Origin: Apoda limacodes
Lineage: Eukaryota > Arthropoda > Insecta > Lepidoptera > Limacodidae
Assembly (NCBI GenBank): GCA_946406115.1
Contig: OX291540.1
Coordinates: 6,816,563 to 6,880,562 of the forward strand
DNA length: 64,000 nucleotides
Direction of reading: 5' to 3'
The notes under the pieces were generated by a model. The model was not told the DNA's origin. It did no database searches and was given only the letters and a program-made list of their open reading frames with translations. How positions within the stretch are numbered: position 1 is the stretch's first letter; each line of letters begins with the position of its first letter. Positions 60,104 to 64,000 of the stretch are shown here, piece by piece. The position numbers and the translations under genes were made by a program.

Positions 60104-62896
60104 CTATGAGCTGTAAGAAGAGAGATGAAATAATCATGCTTAGTCTCCTTTGCCCGTATTCTGCTTTATAATATCACGTTCTATCACGTTTTTGTCACCT
60201 GAATACCGGTTTGGCCTTACAAAACTAATTACTGGTAACGTCTGCACTTTACGTTTAAGCTCTGGCACAAACAGCTGTTAAAACAACAATTAAAGAGTGG
60301 TTAGAGTACAAACACCAGTTAAAGCACTAGCACGGAAAATTGTTTCGTTTTCTTCGATTGAAATAAGAGAAAGTTTCGCATTTTCATTTGACATAGAGGT
60401 AATTATTATTTACCCACTGTTTAATTTAATCTGTTTTAATCACATTTTAAGTCTACTTAATTGTTGAGCAAATTAACATGAATGATTACTGTATAAAGTT
60501 TTTTAGGTAACAGTAACCTCTCTGGCTTTACTACTTTAGTTAGTAAGACATTTTATTTATAGTTCATTTAATTTTTTTCAATTCTTTTTCGTCAATTTGA
60601 TTTTTGTTAAAAAGTTTTTTTTTGTGGGTAATGACGAAAATGATGTTTAGAATAATCTGATAACTAAGTTCAAAGTTACATTCAAGATTGCTGAAATAAG
60701 CTCGAAAACGCGTTACCTGCTGTTAACCGTTAAAAGGTTACTCCGAGAATGTTGTAGTGTGTCAGAATTTTATATACGTGCCAAGTTTTAATAGAATCGG
60801 TTTAGAGGCGAGAATTTAATAGCTGAAAAATCCCATTCTTCCACATTTAAGTGTGGATATTTTTAATGCGAAAAAAATTTGAAGAATACGATTTAAAAAA
60901 ATTACATCTAAATTAAATTACAGCCCTGTAAAAAGTTATGTCTACACATAAAAATTATAAAAACTGTCGAATTGAGTGAGAACTTCCTCCTTTTGTGTTA
61001 CATTGGTTAAAAAGTACAGAATAAATCTTTCCTAATGACAGTACAAACGTACGAGTATATATTGTTTCTGAGGAAGTTATATTGTACTTCCACCTTTACC
61101 TTTAGCGCATGTTTATTAAGGCCCGACCGGTGTGCAGATAACTGGCATTTCCAAATCTTGCACACAAAATTTTGGTAATACTCAAAATAGGCATGTTATA
61201 TGGATATGAAATTTCCGTTCCCAATTTTATAATTTATAATTTCAGTGACGGTTAGGCAGTTTTAAACTTCCCTGCTAGTAAGTAGTAAGCTACTCCCGGT
61301 CGATACTTAGGTATTGCAAGAAAGCGACACTCAAACGTAAAACCGTTAGATCCCGTCAATATCCAAAATTATTTGATTTTATTTCGGTTATCCGATGGTT
61401 TCGGTTACGGTTACGGAGGTTCAAAACATTCCTAATGGAAAGAAAAAAAGTACTCCGTACTCTACCTTATCATGTTTCCTATATGCAATAAAGTCGATGA
61501 TTTTTATAATCGCATACAAAATGATCATAACAACTGGTGAGTAAATATTCAACTTTTGCATTAGGTAACCCTTAAAAATAAACTGCAAATTAATCAGAAA
61601 CTAATCAAAATATTTTATATAAGTACGTATAAAAATGTTATTATAAAAATTTGTGTTTCTTTGGTCATAAATCTAGTCTAAACGATAAACTTTTGATTAG
61701 AAATTTAAGCAGTAAGTTTATTTAACATCGCACATGAATGTTATGCAAATCAAATATTTTGTTAATGACGAGATATAATAACTTTATAAATTGTATAGGT
61801 ACCGTGAATATTAATTTATTTGTTATTTATTTGCGAATAAAACTATTTGTGAGACCACATAGACCAATAGCAATAGTTCATAAATTTACCTTAAAAAAGA
61901 AACAGAAATCCATTTTGGTTATAACGTCTTTGGATTATTGTCACTCTTTAACATAACAAAGTTATATTCAAACAGTTTGATAACATCCAAGCCAGCTTTT
62001 TCAACACACCTGCTTATAAAGCAGCCATTACTGCACCGTTTCAGCATTTTAATAGCGGGCATTACGGACTTGTAACGTAATGACAATTACTGCTCGAGCG
62101 CCTTTTGCCTTACAGATATTTTTTTAAATTGTAGCGAGAACAAATTACGGCTATGAACTAAGTAAGTTCTTATTTTTGGAATAATAAATCAAACATGTTT
62201 ATTAAAAACTTAACAAAACTATTAGATTCCATTAAATATCTACTTTTTACAACATTTTAACTCAAATATAAGTATTTACTATCCTTCAAATGTGTTAAAA
62301 AACACTCGTGAGCTCTACTTAATACACACTCGGCTGAATTATGCTCGGTTGTTTGATTTTATAATAGACTTACTAAATGTTATTGTAAAATAGGCAGTCT
62401 TATGTTTTACGAGCGTAAGAGCACTTTAAATATACGGTTTTTTGCTCTAATTACAAAACAAATAATGTTACCCAAAATTGATATAAGTCAACCGTTTTTA
62501 CAATAGTCTTAAAATGCGCTTGAAAAATTTAGATTTTTAATAATGGTACAATGATAATAAAATAACAATTACGGAAATTCCATTTTTCGAGATGGGCATT
62601 AATTTTTAACCAAAAACCGGGTTCCCTTTTCAGTATAATACTTCCCCATACGAACGCACTAAATACTTTCAGTATTTTACCTATAATTATTACCGCACTG
62701 ACATTATCTGAATTATTTTATTCTTTGCATAAACACAAAAACAACATTATATTATTATAATTTTTTTATTTACTGATCAGCGCTATTTTGAAGGCTAGTA
62801 AGATAAGAGGAAGAAGGACGTAGACCAATATAAGTCTTTACGGCTAGGCTAACAAGCTACTAGATTGCAATCAATATAAGCCAGTTCAATCTTACA
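60104..62896. other. Long AT-rich stretch without recognised features
   Basis: Nothing identified on either strand; short frames only. Confidence 0.5.
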
Positions 62897-63095
62897 ATTT
62901 TCAGAGAAAACGTCCTCCCGTGAACGCTTGGGTTGTGGAATGAGCTCCCTGCCAAGGTTCTCTCTAAGTACTGCAGTATGGGGTTCTTCAAGAAAGAAGT
63001 TATTAGATTTTGAAGGGTCGGCAACGCGCAAGTGATACCCCTGGTGTTGCAAGCGTACATAGCTACGGTGACCGCTAACCATCAGGCGGATTGTA
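62897..63095 (+). mobile_element. CR1-type LINE, 3' end fragment
   Basis: TTTCAGAGAAAACGTCCTCC, GGTTGTGGAATGAGCTCCCT, GGGTTCTTCAAGAAAGAAGT, GGGTCGGCAACGCGC and GACCGCTAACCATCAGGCGG reproduce the same 3' end as at 53270-53460. It is 5'-truncated and stops before the GCTTGTTTGCC block. Confidence 0.85.
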
Positions 63096-63159
63096 AAAAA
63101 CCTATTAGTTGTGAAAGATTGTTGCTATAAGTACGAATAACATTTTAGCATATAACATG

Positions 63160-63250
63160 TACATGTAGTGCCACCACATGAAGTACATAGCTTACTATAC
63201 GCTCAAGTGCATGTGCTACCACACGAAGTACGTAGCATACTATACGCTAA
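63160..63250. repeat. 45-bp tandem repeat, two copies
   Basis: The blocks CACATGAAGTACATAG and ACTATACGCTCAAGT recur 45 bases later as CACACGAAGTACGTAG and ACTATACGCTAAAGT. Confidence 0.85.
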
Positions 63251-63735
63251 AGTATTGGCCGTGGGGGTCTCTTCTCTATCACCCTATTGGGTGTTGAGGT
63301 GCGGGTGTCGGGGGAGGGGAAATTTACCTCCCACCATGACCCGGGCAGAAGCTCAGGGGTGCTGAACACCCCCGGTGAAATGTTAAAAAGGAGGCCTACT
63401 TTTCAGGCCCCCTTGTGGGTAATATTATTGTCGCCATAGGCGATACAGAAAGCAGGAAATGGTGTTCGAACGTAGGTGCCAGAAATAAAAACAAAAATAA
63501 AAGCAAAATAAAACAAAATAAAAGCAAAGCAAAAGAAAAGAAAAAGAGCGAAATGAAAATAAAATAAAAACGAAGAAGAAAAACAAAACAAAAAATGAAA
63601 ATAAAATAAAATAAAAGCGAAATAAAAACAGAAATAAAAGCAGAGATAAAAGTAGAGGCGAGATGGGCAATAAAAATTGGAATGAAATGAAATGAAGGGA
63701 GGAGGGTAAGGAGGTAGGAGGGTGAATAAGTACAC
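63251..63735 (-). mobile_element. Jockey-type LINE, 3' untranslated region
   Basis: It follows the stop codon of the frame at 63736-64000 on the minus strand. It contains a 245-base purine-rich tract on the plus strand (63479-63722, runs of AAAATAAAAGC and GAAATG type; pyrimidine-rich in the LINE sense), then a GC-rich block with GGCCTGAAAAGTAGGCCTCC and CACCGGGGGTGTTCAGCACC on the minus strand. Both blocks are familiar to me from lepidopteran Jockey-type 3' ends. The Phe/Leu/Tyr-rich minus-strand frames across the tract are compositional, not proteins. Confidence 0.6.
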
Positions 63736-63999
63736 TTACTCACCCACAGGAATAAGCTCTCGGGGGAGAGCCCTGCCTTCCGGCGGGCGGGCGTGTAGGG
63801 GTGCTATGCCCCTAAGGTGTGTATGGTGACTGTTGTCAGCGCGGGTGAATAATCGTTTCGACAAACCAGATATGAACTCTGCGAGTGGCTCGGTTTTGGT
63901 GTCTCTAGCGATGGTGGAGTTGCGGACGTAGCGTCCCGCGCCGGTGATTAATCTCAGCGACTTATTTTGGACAACCTGGAGCTTACTTTTGCAGGTAGA
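63736..63999 (-). CDS. Jockey-type LINE ORF2, C-terminal end (partial, runs off the window)
   Basis: An uninterrupted minus-strand frame enters at the right edge and ends at TAA (63736-63738). It encodes LQVVQNKSLRLITGAGRYVR, STIARDTKTEPLAEFISGLS, KRLFTRADNSHHTHLRGIAP and ends PRELIPVGE. The Q-N-K-x-L-R-x-I-T-G-A-x-R-x-V-R-N pattern with the downstream L-x-E-F-I-x-x-L-x-K-R-L-F is the conserved region after the reverse transcriptase in Jockey-clade proteins. It has no start codon here because the catalytic part lies beyond 64000. The 87 residues seen have no stop or frameshift, so this is the least decayed LINE coding segment in the window; whether the element is intact cannot be judged. Confidence 0.85.
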   Translation of the reverse strand, partial: STCKSKLQVVQNKSLRLITGAGRYVRNSTIARDTKTEPLAEFISGLSKRLFTRADNSHHTHLRGIAPLHARPPEGRALPRELIPVGE

Positions 64000-64000
64000 A

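Noticed and set aside
63396..63743. Three overlapping minus-strand frames rich in Phe, Leu and Tyr, looking like membrane proteins
   Set aside because: They are translations of a low-complexity purine tract on the plus strand within a LINE 3' untranslated region; all three frames give the same kind of peptide.

Overview
The window reads as nuclear DNA of an insect, most likely a moth or butterfly (Lepidoptera). It is AT-rich, has no operon-like gene packing, and carries repeat families that I recognise as typical of lepidopteran genomes: CR1-type and Jockey-type non-LTR retrotransposons, a tRNA-headed SINE, a short-element family built around GTGCGAGTCGGACTCGCAC and ending in ACGGAACCCTAA, and many short inverted-repeat DNA elements (MITEs). 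These family assignments come from reading the sequence and were not checked against a database. I found no convincing exon of a host protein-coding gene, no intact tRNA or rRNA gene, and no CRISPR array. The window is best described as intergenic or deep-intronic DNA made largely of transposon remains.

Layout. 0-10 kb: a MITE (299-753), the 3' coding end of a Jockey-type LINE beside a CR1 3' end (838-1335, both minus strand), a GC-rich MITE (2408-2637), a long-armed foldback element (5080-5473), a SINE with a 5S-rRNA-like head (6182-6370) and a tRNA-headed SINE (8859-9105). 10-24 kb: a CR1 3' end, a ~2.2 kb decayed Jockey-type LINE on the minus strand (12420-14580) with endonuclease and reverse transcriptase motifs, and several MITEs, including a second copy of the foldback family (23503-23873). 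24-38 kb: sparse, with Helitron-type and other short repeats, a perfect 112-bp tandem duplication (33354-33581), a gapless palindrome (33953-33997) and a second 5S-like SINE. 38-46 kb: a 1.2-kb element with GC-rich terminal arms that holds a threefold tandem repeat, more MITEs and broken CR1 tails. 46-54 kb: mostly blank AT-rich DNA, then the most complete CR1 copy, with its endonuclease half inverted relative to its reverse transcriptase half (50930-53490). 54-64 kb: a second copy of the first MITE, a decayed Crypton-type tyrosine recombinase gene (55971-57217) with a MITE inside it, a long blank stretch, a CR1 tail, and the 3' end of another Jockey-type LINE running off the right edge (63250-64000, minus strand).

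The genes do not work together as a system. All recognisable coding DNA belongs to retrotransposons or to one DNA transposon, and every copy whose catalytic core is visible is broken by stops, frameshifts, inversions or active-site changes. The edge LINE is open in the part seen, but its core lies outside. The items most worth a second look are the Crypton-type recombinase relic, the head-to-head CR1 copy, the two 5S-headed SINE copies and the GC-rich-armed element at 38.8-39.9 kb.
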